A DNA stretch of 64,000 nt, from contig NZ_LAZU01000029.1 of assembly GCF_000987955.1 (NCBI RefSeq), positions 1-64,000 on the forward strand. The letters are read 5' to 3'. Source of the stretch: Paenibacillus sp. DMB20 (lineage in GTDB: Bacteria > Bacillota > Bacilli > Paenibacillales > Paenibacillaceae). Positions 1 to 8,654 of the stretch are shown here, piece by piece. The notes beneath the pieces are model-generated. The model saw only the letters and a program-made list of their open reading frames with translations. It was not told the origin of the DNA and searched no databases. Position numbers and translations under genes: made by a program. Position 1 is the stretch's first letter. The number at the start of each line of letters is the position of its first letter.

Positions 1-537
1 GCCGGCAACGATCCACTGCTGACGACCGACGGAAATTCGAAAAAGAAAGACCGCTACTTGCCGATTGACGAAATCCATGTTTCGGACGGAAATATCGTCT
101 ATCGGATGAGAAAAAAAGATCCCTTTGCGTTATCAGCGGTCAAAAGACAAATTATGTTCATGGACGATGAAGCATGGTACTGCGAACCCAATATGGAATC
201 TTTTTGTGAAAACGTCATGATTACTGCGGCGATCTTTGCCATCAGCCACATGAAGCATTCCGCCAAAGGTCGATTAAAGGGCGAGTTGGTTTCTTCGTTG
301 CAAGCGAGAAAGCTTGCGGAACAACAATTTAGCAGTTCATTCCGGGCATTGGACACGTATTACCATCCGTTTTGCGCTCTTTTCTATAACGAACGGGAAC
401 GCAGACTAGGCTGGTTCCGTTCCAACGGCATGATGGCCGATATTTTGATCGGGACGCAAACGGCGAAAGAAATTGAGGATTTTGGGGAAATGCACGGGAA
501 TATCAAATTCAAATTTAATGAGGTTTCGCATATCTAA
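1..537 (+). CDS. Hypothetical protein, 5'-truncated by window edge
   Basis: The reading frame is open from the first base, so the N-terminus lies outside the window; an internal TTG at 58 is not needed as a start. About 178 residues are visible. They are soluble, with no membrane segment, and rich in aromatic residues near the end (TYYHPFCALFYNERERRLGWF). I do not recognise the family. The compact mixed alpha/beta composition and the company of other small orphan proteins would fit an immunity-type protein, but this is a guess. A hairpin and T-rich stretch follow the stop. Confidence 0.6.
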   Translation, partial: AGNDPLLTTDGNSKKKDRYLPIDEIHVSDGNIVYRMRKKDPFALSAVKRQIMFMDDEAWYCEPNMESFCENVMITAAIFAISHMKHSAKGRLKGELVSSLQARKLAEQQFSSSFRALDTYYHPFCALFYNERERRLGWFRSNGMMADILIGTQTAKEIEDFGEMHGNIKFKFNEVSHI

Positions 538-585
538 TTTTCATCAAGTGAGTTAGATACATATAGATTAATATATATCTGAGGG

Positions 586-620
586 GCTTTTCTTTGTAGA
601 AAAGCTTCACGTTTTATTTT
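586..620 (+). terminator. Probable rho-independent terminator
   Basis: GCTTTTCT (586-593) pairs with AGAAAAGC (598-605) around a TTGT loop and is followed by a T-rich stretch. It would end transcription of the preceding partial gene. Confidence 0.5.
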
Positions 621-695
621 AAAATCCTTTAATGGGGTTTACCAGCACAGCTGCCGAACAGTGATGACACAAATATTTGAATCAGGGAGGCAAAG

Positions 696-1220
696 ATGAG
701 GACGTTGCATTTGGAGCCGCTGAAGGGAATCGACATCACGGGGATTGGTTTCCTCGCATTTGGGCAAAGTACCCACGAGGTCGAGCAATTGCTTGGCGCC
801 CCGCCGCGGACGTATGGGGCGCAATGGTTTTACGACGAACTGGAACTTCGGGTGGATTTCAACGGAGAGGGGAAGGTTGCATTTCTGGAATGTATCTATG
901 GTCCGTTTTGCGAGAAAATAATTCCGATACTCGACGGTTATCGCGTCTTTGAACTACCGGGAGAGGAACTGGTCGCTCTGCTAACGAACAAAAACAACGG
1001 TAGTATAGACGATTCCGAGGCGGCGTATGGTTACTCTTTTCTGGACATTAGCGTCGGCATTTACCGTGACGCAACACCGACTGATCTGTCCAAAACCATT
1101 GAAGAGATGAAAGCCGCCGGGACCTATGAAGACAACAAAGAATGGCTGGAGGAAGATTGGAAAAAGGCGAACCATTTCTGGACCATTGGGATTGGAGAAA
1201 AAGGATATTATGATTTCTAG
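696..1220 (+). CDS. Conserved-looking hypothetical protein
   Basis: A 174-residue soluble protein starting at ATG 696 behind a clear GGGAGG site. It has no signal peptide or membrane segment. The N-terminal half contains a short beta-rich repeat-like stretch (GIGFLAFGQSTHEVEQLLG) of the kind seen in small immunity or stress proteins. The C-terminus is acidic and Trp-rich (EWLEEDWKKANHFW). I do not recognise a catalytic motif. The frame continues in phase past its TAG into the fragment at 1221-1592. The two parts look unrelated in composition, so this is probably the natural stop. Confidence 0.6.
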   Translation: MRTLHLEPLKGIDITGIGFLAFGQSTHEVEQLLGAPPRTYGAQWFYDELELRVDFNGEGKVAFLECIYGPFCEKIIPILDGYRVFELPGEELVALLTNKNNGSIDDSEAAYGYSFLDISVGIYRDATPTDLSKTIEEMKAAGTYEDNKEWLEEDWKKANHFWTIGIGEKGYYDF

Positions 1221-1592
1221 ACGGCAGAATCGTCCCTGAATACCTTCAACTTTTATAAAGAAGGACATACAGAGTATTTAAAAATTGATGGATTCTCCTA
1301 TATCAATGAAGACGCTATTCCAATCCTTTATGATGGGAAGGATTCATTAAGCATCATCATACCATCGAGTGGTCAGGCGAAATGGTATAAAATTGATGAA
1401 AAATTAGCCAATCGAGTCATGAGCGTTAAGACTCCGGCAAGTGGGGGATTTGCCGTTTACGACAAGAATGGAATGGTTGTGAACTTCTCAAAGGTGACTA
1501 ACAATCATTCGGTAGTACTGCCTGAAGGTGGGATGATCGTCTTTGGTGGGAAGGCGGGTGATGTATTTAAAATTGAATTGAAGAATAAATAG
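1221..1592 (+). pseudogene. C-terminal remnant of a secreted serine-hydrolase-like protein
   Basis: The frame from the TAG at 1218 to a TAG at 1590 encodes a coherent 123-residue stretch with a beta-rich, repetitive character (FSYINEDAIPILYDGKD, later VVLPEGGMIVFGGKAGDVFK). It has no start codon of its own with a ribosome binding site and ends at a strong terminator. It resembles the C-terminal beta domain found after the beta-lactamase-type catalytic domain of some Bacillales serine hydrolases, but that family call is from memory and uncertain. The catalytic part is missing. It lies in the same frame as the upstream gene, separated only by one amber codon. Confidence 0.4.
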
Positions 1593-1603
1593 ATTTGTAG
1601 CAT

Positions 1604-1631
1604 AAAAGTCCGCATAACCAGCGGACTTTTT
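1604..1631 (+). terminator. Rho-independent terminator
   Basis: AAAAGTCCGC (1604-1613) pairs perfectly with GCGGACTTTT (1621-1630), giving a 10-bp stem with a 7-base loop ending in a T run. Confidence 0.8.
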
Positions 1632-1851
1632 GATTTAAGGATATAAGTTCTTGTCCAATGCTCGAGAAAAAATATAGCCATGATCAGTAAAAAAAGGCAA
1701 GTAGCAAAACAGTAAGCACTTTACGCTCTGATCTGGGGGATATATTATGGTTGGAAGGAGGGCGGAGAGAAAAATAGCTACTTTAGCTCCACGTTTTGAC
1801 TTATCGCCAGCCTGATATTATTGATTGAGATGACCGAGGACAGTACGTTGC

Positions 1852-1882
1852 AGACGGTAGTGAATACCGTCTATTTTTATTT
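1852..1882 (+). terminator. Hairpin with T-rich tail upstream of the 1927 gene
   Basis: AGACGGTA (1852-1859) pairs with TACCGTCT (1865-1872) and is followed by ATTTTTATTT. It sits about 50 bases upstream of the next gene, so it may end read-through from upstream or act as an attenuator. Otherwise 1632-1926 shows no gene. Confidence 0.5.
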
Positions 1883-1926
1883 GAAAAACTTGTGGACTAC
1901 TTTATGGTTGAAAGGACGGTCTTTGT

Positions 1927-3129
1927 GTGGCAAAAAAGAAAACAGTGAAAAGAATCAACAAGATTCTCCTGACTGCGATAGGCGGAATTACACTTATTTT
2001 GGGTATTTTGGCGGGTTATGTTTATTTCTTCATACTTGAAAAGCCTGCTGAACCGGATAAATGGGCTGCTGCGGAACGCTATGTCTGGAATAAAATCAAG
2101 TTTGACCAGGATGCACAAGTAATTTCTGCCGACGGTTCGGAATACTATTTACTTGCCAATAAGGGAGCAGCTGCTGAGGATAAATTGATCATTTATTTTT
2201 CTGGGGGCGGTGTCGCCTGGGATGCGGTGACTGCCGCGCAGCCGATCAGTCTGAGTAATGTAATGAAGAGCGGTGAGATCAAATATTACTTTCCGAACAT
2301 TCCATTCTTTAAAGTAAGTACGCTTGACGGCCTGTTGAAAAATAATAACCCTGACAATCCGTTCAAGGATTGGAATATTGTATATATCCCTTATTCTACT
2401 GGTGATCTGCATATCGGGAATGCATCCAAGGAATATACGGACGCTAAAGGCAAGCGGTTTACAATGCGTTACAACGGTCAAGCCAATACGCGCGCAGCAT
2501 TGGAATGGATTGCAAACCATTTCGCTGTGCCGGAAAAGATCCTCATTGCGGGAGAAAGCGCCGGAGGATTCGGAGCTGCTTTCTGGGCGCCTGAGATTGC
2601 GAAACGCTACCCGGATGCCCGCATTTATCAATATTCGGACGGCTCCTACCTAAATGCCGACCGCTGGCCGGATATTATCGATAACGAATGGAAGGCCGAC
2701 TTTGCAGCAACCTTTGGTTATGAAGTCCACGGCGATTTGATTTCGTCCGTATTCGCGGCGAACCGCAAGCTGCTCCCGGACAATGCGGTGCTTTTGCAGT
2801 CCAATACGCTTTATGATGAGCTGCTGTTCGACTTTGAAAAGGATCTGAATGGTGACGTTTCGGACGATGGCGAATATGTGCATCGCTGGTCGGCCCGCAT
2901 GCTGCAATCTGCCGGAGAGCTAACTGAAGTATTGCCAGGCTACTATTATTACATCACTGATTACGGTCTTAACGAGAAGACAGGCAGGACACCACATACA
3001 CTCTCCCCATTAAATCATTTCTATAAAGCCGAACAGGACGGGGTGAAGCTGATGAAGTGGCTGGACGATGCCGTGAATAAGGATGAATATTACTCCGTGG
3101 GGCGGCATTTTGTAGAGAAAGAGGGCTGA
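1927..3129 (+). CDS. Membrane-anchored pectin-acetylesterase-family hydrolase
   Basis: A 400-residue protein starting at GTG 1927 after a GAAAGGACGG-like site. Residues 13-37 form one hydrophobic N-terminal segment after a Lys/Arg-rich start, so the enzyme is probably anchored with its catalytic domain outside. An FSGGGVAW motif (about 91-98) and the nucleophile elbow GESAGGFG (Ser about 211) are the hallmarks of the pectin acetylesterase/notum-like alpha/beta hydrolases. A His near the C-terminus (RTPHTLSPLNHF) could complete the triad. The substrate cannot be read from sequence: plant pectin deacetylation is the family archetype, but many bacterial members are uncharacterised. It appears monocistronic. 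Confidence 0.75.
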   Translation: MAKKKTVKRINKILLTAIGGITLILGILAGYVYFFILEKPAEPDKWAAAERYVWNKIKFDQDAQVISADGSEYYLLANKGAAAEDKLIIYFSGGGVAWDAVTAAQPISLSNVMKSGEIKYYFPNIPFFKVSTLDGLLKNNNPDNPFKDWNIVYIPYSTGDLHIGNASKEYTDAKGKRFTMRYNGQANTRAALEWIANHFAVPEKILIAGESAGGFGAAFWAPEIAKRYPDARIYQYSDGSYLNADRWPDIIDNEWKADFAATFGYEVHGDLISSVFAANRKLLPDNAVLLQSNTLYDELLFDFEKDLNGDVSDDGEYVHRWSARMLQSAGELTEVLPGYYYYITDYGLNEKTGRTPHTLSPLNHFYKAEQDGVKLMKWLDDAVNKDEYYSVGRHFVEKEG

Positions 3130-3199
3130 CGCAGTCGGTTGTAAGGTCCGTTAAGCCGAGAAGTATCCTTAAGTGACATTGGAGAGTTAGGATGTTGGG

Positions 3200-3220
3200 C
3201 ACTGATTCCAGTGTTTTTTA
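3200..3220 (+). terminator. Short hairpin followed by six T
   Basis: CACTG-ATTC-CAGTG followed by TTTTTT. The stem is only 5 bp, so this is a weak terminator candidate for the hydrolase gene. Confidence 0.4.
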
Positions 3221-3276
3221 TGTGATACAATAAGTAGAAAAGGGTAGAAATTGGCAATTAGGAACGGAGGGAAAGC

Positions 3277-4110
3277 TTGCTTAAGTGGAATAGCGACGTA
3301 TGGGGAAAGCTGACAGGACCGTACAGTTCTGCAGACAACGTACCTGTGTTATTGCAGCAGCTGATGCAGGAATATAGCCAGGAGGTTTTTGACGAACTCT
3401 TTCAGGAGTATTTGTTCCATCAAAACACGATATATACGGCTACCTATGCGGCGATGCCGTTTTTGGCACAGCTAGCATGCTCCACTTCGGATGCGGAAGT
3501 GCGTAAAGAACTGTTTATCAATTGCGGTATCATCGAGGCAAGCCGCGATGGGCGAGATGAGGCGCCATTCCCAGCATCCTGGGCTGAACTAGCTGAGGAT
3601 GTAGGCAGCTCCGTTTGTACGGAATTGTATCGTGAATATGTAGAGGCAATCGGCAAGCTCAGGGTGCTTACAAATGAAGTATTCGCCTATACAGCCCAAC
3701 ATTCCATAGATGAGATAGAGAAGCGTTACATTCTTGTTGCGGATGCTGCTTATCGGGGCTCATATATCCCTGCCAACATGTTGATGACGTTTAGTAGCGG
3801 TGATGAGTATGTGGCCGTGTGTCCGGCCTGCGGGGAAGATGTGTTCATATGGCCTAATGAAGATCATGCAGGAATCCTTCAAGTCTATGAACATGATCCC
3901 GTTTTTCACACTGGCCAGGAATCACATCTAATCGTTCCGGCAGCGTCATTTGCAGATGAAGAAGTACGCGCACTAGCGGAGCGGGCGGCAGCGATCGGAG
4001 AGCAAACATTGGCTGGGCATCTGCATTATTTAGCGGGGGAAACCTTATGTCCATCCTGCCGTGAGAAAATTTCCGTATGGCCGTCTTTACTTAGCACATT
4101 TACAATGTAG
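3277..4110 (+). CDS. Hypothetical protein with C-terminal double CxxC zinc-ribbon-like region
   Basis: A 277-residue protein; TTG 3277 is preceded by a good GGAGGG site. The N-terminal ~170 residues look alpha-helical, like a HEAT-type solenoid found in several orphan immunity-like proteins. The C-terminal part has two paired-cysteine motifs, CPACGED (about 188) and CPSCREK (about 258), each followed by a WP dipeptide, so they probably bind one zinc ion together. No signal peptide is present. The family is not recognised with confidence. Confidence 0.6.
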   Translation: MLKWNSDVWGKLTGPYSSADNVPVLLQQLMQEYSQEVFDELFQEYLFHQNTIYTATYAAMPFLAQLACSTSDAEVRKELFINCGIIEASRDGRDEAPFPASWAELAEDVGSSVCTELYREYVEAIGKLRVLTNEVFAYTAQHSIDEIEKRYILVADAAYRGSYIPANMLMTFSSGDEYVAVCPACGEDVFIWPNEDHAGILQVYEHDPVFHTGQESHLIVPAASFADEEVRALAERAAAIGEQTLAGHLHYLAGETLCPSCREKISVWPSLLSTFTM

Positions 4111-4169
4111 AGCGCAAGTTAAGAGGACGGCGAAAAAAGAATATGGTTTACGTTATTAATTGGATTTCT

Positions 4170-4250
4170 AGGAGCTGTCACGCCGCGACATGCTCCTTCT
4201 TATTTTTCGCCGATAGCCCCGTTAAGGCGAACCGATCACAAATAGCTGTA
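4170..4250. repeat. Modular structured repeat, copy G
   Basis: A terminator-like hairpin (AGGAGC at 4170-4175 with GCTCCT at 4192-4197) is followed by TTTTTCGCCGATAG and a degenerate copy of the shared core (GCGAACCGATCACAAATAG). It is one of about nine copies in the window (see findings). It lies just after the 3277-4110 gene and could terminate it. Confidence 0.6.
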
Positions 4251-4358
4251 AGTTTTTTGATGGAGGAGGACAGGCAAGAAAGCTTGTGCCGCATAGAATT
4301 CTGTTTAAAGTAGTGATATAGCAGGAATGTTGAGGCAGCTTAAGGAGGAACAAATGTT

Positions 4359-5411
4359 ATGAAATCCCATGCCTCTGACCGTATTAAGATGCCCTTAGGA
4401 TTTTGGGCAAGCCTACGTCATTTAGGGATTGCGGCCCACGACGTAGCACGTAGGGCAAGACTTCCGCTTGCCATTGTCAATGAATCGGTAGTCACAACCA
4501 CGCAATATTTCGCGATTTGGCAGGCTTATGCCGATCTTGTTGGTGATACTGCAAAAGCTATCGTCCAGCTTGTGAGTATATTTGAAACAGCGAAGTACCC
4601 ACCATCTGTCTTAGCAACTTACCATGCTCGTGATTACCAAGATGCTCTACACCGAATGGCTCGGTACAAAATTCTGTGTCCCCCCGAAAGCTTAAGCATC
4701 AAGGAAGAGGGAGAACTATGTACCATTGAAATGGAATGGTTGCACGCCGAGCATCCCGGTCCGCCAATACTGGTTGGCATTACACTGGCTTTTCTTGTAG
4801 AACTGGGGCGCCGGGGTACAGGTCAACATGTGACGGCACAATCGGTCGAATTTATGCACCCTATAGGTGATGTGCAGGTCCTTGAAGCATACTTCGGCTG
4901 CCCGATCCGGCTTGAAGCCCCATATAACCGGTTGACGCTGCATCGAAGAGATCTGGACTGCTCTTTTGCCTCATACAACAAAGAGCTGCTGGAGATCTTG
5001 ACCCCTGCTTTAGACCAATCGTTGGATGGACATCAGCGGAATCGCTCCGTTACGGAGATGGTGAAATGGATCATGAAACGCAGCCTCACAGGTGGATGCC
5101 CCGACATTCATTCTGTTGCGAAAGAGCTGGGGATGAGCGATCGTACCTTGCAGCGCAGGCTTTCTGACGAGAACACTACCTTCAAGAATTTGTTGACACA
5201 AGCCAGACATGAGCAGGCACTAGCGTACTTGGCGAACTCCTCGCTTGATATTAAGGAAGTGGCTTTCTTGATTGGATATGAAGATCAGAACTCGTTTTAC
5301 CGCGCTTTTCGCATTTGGGAAGGCGATACTCCTACCAATTGGCGTAATCAAAATTTAGGTGCAACTTCGCTTTCTGAAGGGCGGTTAAGCATGCCTACGA
5401 TTGATCAATAA
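4359..5411 (+). CDS. AraC-family regulator with N-terminal arabinose-binding-type domain
   Basis: A 350-residue protein with ATG 4359 behind TAAGGAGGA. Residues 1-200 match the layout of the Arabinose_bd (PF12625-like) domain of OruR/ArgR-type AraC proteins, seen in the N-terminal FWASLRHLG start and the FMHPIGD and YNRLTLHR segments. Residues 235-335 contain two helix-turn-helices: SVAKELGMSDRTLQRRL and IKEVAFLIGYEDQNSFYRAF, the typical AraC signature. The next gene on the same strand, a short-chain dehydrogenase 187 bases downstream, is a plausible target. The effector is unknown. Confidence 0.85.
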   Translation: MKSHASDRIKMPLGFWASLRHLGIAAHDVARRARLPLAIVNESVVTTTQYFAIWQAYADLVGDTAKAIVQLVSIFETAKYPPSVLATYHARDYQDALHRMARYKILCPPESLSIKEEGELCTIEMEWLHAEHPGPPILVGITLAFLVELGRRGTGQHVTAQSVEFMHPIGDVQVLEAYFGCPIRLEAPYNRLTLHRRDLDCSFASYNKELLEILTPALDQSLDGHQRNRSVTEMVKWIMKRSLTGGCPDIHSVAKELGMSDRTLQRRLSDENTTFKNLLTQARHEQALAYLANSSLDIKEVAFLIGYEDQNSFYRAFRIWEGDTPTNWRNQNLGATSLSEGRLSMPTIDQ

Positions 5412-5598
5412 ATCCCCTTATTCCCTTACCCACCCATGCCCATTCCATAGTGAGTTAGTATGTTACTTGTTTTTTTGTTTGGCGTGTTATACAAGAATTT
5501 TGGCGCAGTGTACTAGTTACTGAACCGTACAGACAAGGTAATATAATCACTACCCGGAGCACAAAAGAATGGGAATGTTTTGAGAGGGGAAATGTCCG

Positions 5599-6393
5599 AT
5601 GGATATGGAATTAAAGAATAAAACAGCGTTAGTTACAGGATCAACGAAAGGCATAGGCAAGGCGATTGCAATTGAACTTGCTAGAGAAGGTGTCAACGTA
5701 CTTATCAATGGCCGGAACTACGAAGAGGTTGACCGAACCGTAAACCAAATCAAATCCGATTTCCCGGCTACCTCCCCTCAGAATGCGGCTGCTGATCTTA
5801 TGGATATTCAACAAAGAGAAGCGTTGTTTGTAAAATTTCCTGATGTCGATATCCTGGTTAACAATATGGGCAAGTATGAGATTATGCAATATAACGATGT
5901 TAGTGACGAAGTATGGGAAACCTATTTCCGTACCAATGTGCTTGCTGCAAATGGATTGTGCAAATTTTATCTACCCAAAATGCTGAAGAATGATTATGGT
6001 CGGATTATCTTTATCGCGAGCGAAGAAGCAGTGATGCCTTCGGGACTAATGCCGCAGTACTGCATAACCAAATCCATGCTATTATCCTTATCCAAAAGTT
6101 TATCCAAATTAACAAAAGGAACCGAAGTTACAGTCAATACAATCATGCCAGGCCCCACGCTTTCTGAAAATGTGCAGCAAATTATTGAGGGGATATATTC
6201 CAACGAAGATATGACGTTTTCAGAAAAAGAGAGGAACTTTATGTTAACGAACCTGCCTCAGTCTGAAATCCAACGATTTATCAAACCGAGTGAAATAGGC
6301 AGACTGGCTGCATTTGTATGTAGCCCTTATGCATCCGCATTTAAAGGATCCCCAATTCGAATGGATGGAGGCTTGGTACCAACTATTTTTTAA
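5599..6393 (+). CDS. Short-chain dehydrogenase/reductase (SDR)
   Basis: A 264-residue classical SDR; ATG 5599 follows GAGAGGGGAAA. The cofactor motif TGSTKGIGKA (about 13-22) and NNMG (about 88-91) are present. The catalytic set is Ser141, Tyr154 and Lys158 (QYCITKSM). The C-terminus ends with a family-typical RMDGGLVP. It is a cytosolic NAD(P)-dependent oxidoreductase; substrate specificity cannot be deduced. It follows an AraC regulator on the same strand and is separated from it by its own probable promoter region, so it may be that regulator's target. Confidence 0.85.
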   Translation: MDMELKNKTALVTGSTKGIGKAIAIELAREGVNVLINGRNYEEVDRTVNQIKSDFPATSPQNAAADLMDIQQREALFVKFPDVDILVNNMGKYEIMQYNDVSDEVWETYFRTNVLAANGLCKFYLPKMLKNDYGRIIFIASEEAVMPSGLMPQYCITKSMLLSLSKSLSKLTKGTEVTVNTIMPGPTLSENVQQIIEGIYSNEDMTFSEKERNFMLTNLPQSEIQRFIKPSEIGRLAAFVCSPYASAFKGSPIRMDGGLVPTIF

Positions 6394-6421
6394 TGTTTAG
6401 CTTTTCAAAGAACCCTGAGTG

Positions 6422-6499
6422 TGGGCCGTCGACTTCCGCAAAGGCGACCAGATGGCCGAGGAGGATCTAAGGGCTCTCGTCCGCGGCGCCGTGCACTGA
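6422..6499 (+). pseudogene. GC-rich 3' gene remnant
   Basis: A 25-codon stretch ending in TGA reads like the natural C-terminus of a protein (FRKGDQMAEEDLRALVRGAV). Its base composition (well over 60% GC) is unlike the AT-rich surroundings. An in-frame stop lies immediately upstream, so only the tail of the gene remains. It may come from transferred GC-rich DNA. The family was not identified. Confidence 0.3.
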
Positions 6500-6550
6500 A
6501 CACGTCATCGGCCCGAGTCTAGTTGGAAAGTCCCGAATTCGGTAATGATT

Positions 6551-6670
6551 AAGCCAACGGGCACGATAGTTGAATCAAGTGAAACTAAAGAAGGGCCATC
6601 CACAGTGGATGGCCCTAAAACTTGCCGTTACAGACAGCGCGAAGAACCATACCATAAGTAACGGCAATTT
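6551..6670. repeat. Modular structured repeat, copy A
   Basis: A degenerate first inverted repeat (AACGGGCACGATAGTTGAA) is followed by a near-perfect hairpin AGGGCCATCCA/TGGATGGCCCT (6592-6616). Then comes CTTGCCGTTAC (6621-6631), which pairs with GTAACGGCAA (6658-6667) around the core GAACCATACCATAA. This is the same order as the copy at 19943-20060. Confidence 0.7.
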
Positions 6671-6679
6671 TTTTACAAA

Positions 6680-6745
6680 GTATGGGAAGATTTTCTCGCC
6701 CATACCACGCATAACGCAAAAAGCCCCTATTGGTAAGGGGCCTTT
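6680..6745. other. Two tandem hairpins between repeat copies
   Basis: GTATGGG (6680-6686) pairs with CCCATAC (6699-6705). GCCCCT (6723-6728) pairs with AGGGGC (6736-6741), and that stem is flanked by an A run and a TTT. The second could work as a terminator in either direction. The rest of 6394-7040 shows no gene beyond the repeats and the small remnant. Confidence 0.45.
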
Positions 6746-6847
6746 GACTTGCCTATTCACATTACCGCATTTTTGGAACCAAACGCGCCTACTTCATCTT
6801 CGTAGTATCAGAAGTTTTCTAAAGTCCGCACCGACCACTTTGAAATC

Positions 6848-6925
6848 GGCAGCTCCTTTCGTATTTTTCGTCGATAGCGCCCCATTAAGCTGAACCGTAT
6901 CACAAGTATCGGCGGAAAAATTTTG
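6848..6925. repeat. Modular structured repeat, copy E
   Basis: TTTTTCGTCGATA (6864-6876) pairs with TATCGGCGGAAAAA (6907-6920) around the shared core CTGAACCGTATCACAAGTA. This is the second subtype of the repeat family, also seen at 14008-14059. Confidence 0.65.
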
Positions 6926-7040
6926 TTGTGGAGAACCCAGGAGAATGTGTTGGACGTGTGGAATAGGTATCAGACTTCTTAGATGTGCTGTTGCTAAACT
7001 TTGATAGTGTAGAATGAGTTTATATTTGGCGGTGAGATAG

Positions 7041-7655
7041 ATGGATAGATTGAAACACAGCGGATTCTATAAACTTAAATTCTTCATAACGCCAGAAGAA
7101 TTTAAAAGTGTTTTGAAACTCTTTGAGCAGAAACAAGCACAATTTAGTTGTACTAATTATGCCCAGACAAAACATGATCAAAATCAGGTGTATGAGGCTT
7201 ATAAAACATTTTACCAGTATTTTACAGTACAAGAAAAGCCCGATTACCACCCTTTCTTTGTATATTCTATTTCTCTTACTATAGGAAATGGAAACTCTGG
7301 TTTTTTTGTAAGAAATGAAAGTATCAGCTTTCCCTATCACCAACAATGGGCAGAAGACGAATTGCCATATGTAATGCTATCATTTCCCAAAGGTTTTCAA
7401 ATTGATTTGGAGGATGAAAAAGGGAAGTATTATATTTATGAGGATATTCGGGAACATCAGCCGTTAACTTATGCGTTTTTTGATGAAGTAGGGAACGATA
7501 TCAAGAAAATCACAAAGCCGCTTCGTTTTTTGGCACATGCAGCAGATGTTTTGCAAGAGCAAAAACCACCTGTTCGTATAAGCAAAAATGCGATGAATGA
7601 CATGATTAACTCTTGGATTTTTAAGAAATATAAGCTTGTTATGAATAACAAGTAG
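7041..7655 (+). CDS. Hypothetical protein
   Basis: A 204-residue soluble protein starting at ATG 7041, 7 bases after GGCGGTGAGA. It is strikingly AT-rich and rich in Phe, Tyr and Lys compared with neighbours, which suggests recent acquisition. There is no signal peptide or membrane helix, and I recognise no motif. Size, solitary position and composition resemble orphan immunity proteins, but that is inference only. Confidence 0.55.
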   Translation: MDRLKHSGFYKLKFFITPEEFKSVLKLFEQKQAQFSCTNYAQTKHDQNQVYEAYKTFYQYFTVQEKPDYHPFFVYSISLTIGNGNSGFFVRNESISFPYHQQWAEDELPYVMLSFPKGFQIDLEDEKGKYYIYEDIREHQPLTYAFFDEVGNDIKKITKPLRFLAHAADVLQEQKPPVRISKNAMNDMINSWIFKKYKLVMNNK

Positions 7656-7784
7656 GATGTTTTGTAAGGCAGGTTTGTGTCAGCTACCCTCTTCCGGCGC
7701 TTTATTAAAGCATATTTTTTTATTCATTTCCGTATTCACGTTAGTCCTCCGTAAAAATACAATTTAAAAAGGAGAATGTAGCAT

Positions 7785-8372
7785 ATGCTGAGCAAAAAAA
7801 CGAATAATGCGGATGTGAGCGGTTACTGTTGCATGAGATTTCCAGTTACGGATTTGAAAAAGTCGGTAGATTTTTACTGCAATGTGTTGGGCTATGAATT
7901 GAATTCGGCAGATTATTCATTTGGAGAAGCACACGTTTCATTGAAAAATGGAAACGGTCCAGGTATATTTTTGATGGAAACCAAGCCGGAAGATATCACT
8001 CATTTGAAGTTCGTATTTCCGCATTCATTCTGGATCACAAACAGCGCGAGGCATGTGACTATGGTTGAAATGTTAACGAATGATTTGCTTGCTTTGCATG
8101 AACGGATTAAACAAGCAGGCGCCCGTATTGATAATGAACCTGTATTTACTAATGAATTCGGCTATTTCACCTTTTATGATCCTGATGGGCATTATTTTCG
8201 GGTGGTGGAAGAAAGAGGCGAATATTTCAACTTAAAGCAACGAATTCGTTCGACGCTCAATCGAGATTTGACCGAGCATGAAAATCAGTTGATATGGGGA
8301 ATATGTGAAAAAGCGAGCGTTGAACAGCAAAAGTTTCTCAGCTCCATCATCGCGGAAATTCGCGGTTCTTGA
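7785..8372 (+). CDS. VOC (glyoxalase/dioxygenase superfamily) protein
   Basis: A 195-residue protein; ATG 7785 follows AAAAGGAGAATG. Residues 16-145 form one vicinal-oxygen-chelate module: MRFPVTDLKKSVDFYCNVLG at the start and YFTFYDPDGHYFRVVEE at the end, where the final Glu is the usual metal ligand. A 50-residue helical tail follows that is not part of the VOC fold (NRDLTEHENQLIWGICEKAS). Members include glyoxalases, thiol transferases and antibiotic-binding proteins; the role here is open. It stands alone, with a structured repeat right behind it. Confidence 0.75.
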   Translation: MLSKKTNNADVSGYCCMRFPVTDLKKSVDFYCNVLGYELNSADYSFGEAHVSLKNGNGPGIFLMETKPEDITHLKFVFPHSFWITNSARHVTMVEMLTNDLLALHERIKQAGARIDNEPVFTNEFGYFTFYDPDGHYFRVVEERGEYFNLKQRIRSTLNRDLTEHENQLIWGICEKASVEQQKFLSSIIAEIRGS

Positions 8373-8469
8373 CCAGGAGCCGCAAATCAATCAGACACAC
8401 AAATCGGAACCTGACGGAGAACAAAGGAAGAAACGACAGGAATACCGGTGCGAACCGTAAATATAACAA

Positions 8470-8556
8470 GCATGGAAGGCCGTCCTGCAAAGGATGGCCT
8501 TTAAACTTGCAGTTACAGACAGTGCGGAGAACCGTACCACAAGTGACGGCAAGTTA
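8470..8556. repeat. Modular structured repeat, copy B
   Basis: Hairpin AAGGCCGTCC/GGATGGCCTT (8476-8501), then CTTGCAGTTAC (8506-8516) pairing with GTGACGGCAAG (8543-8553) around the core GGAGAACCGTACCACAA. The first inverted repeat is not recognisable here. Confidence 0.7.
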
Positions 8557-8654
8557 TTTGGAGAATTACTAGATACAACTTTTTCAAAAGACATTTGACT
8601 TTAACCTTAGGATAAGATTTAAGCTTGATCTATAAACTTTTCTGGGGGAGTATA

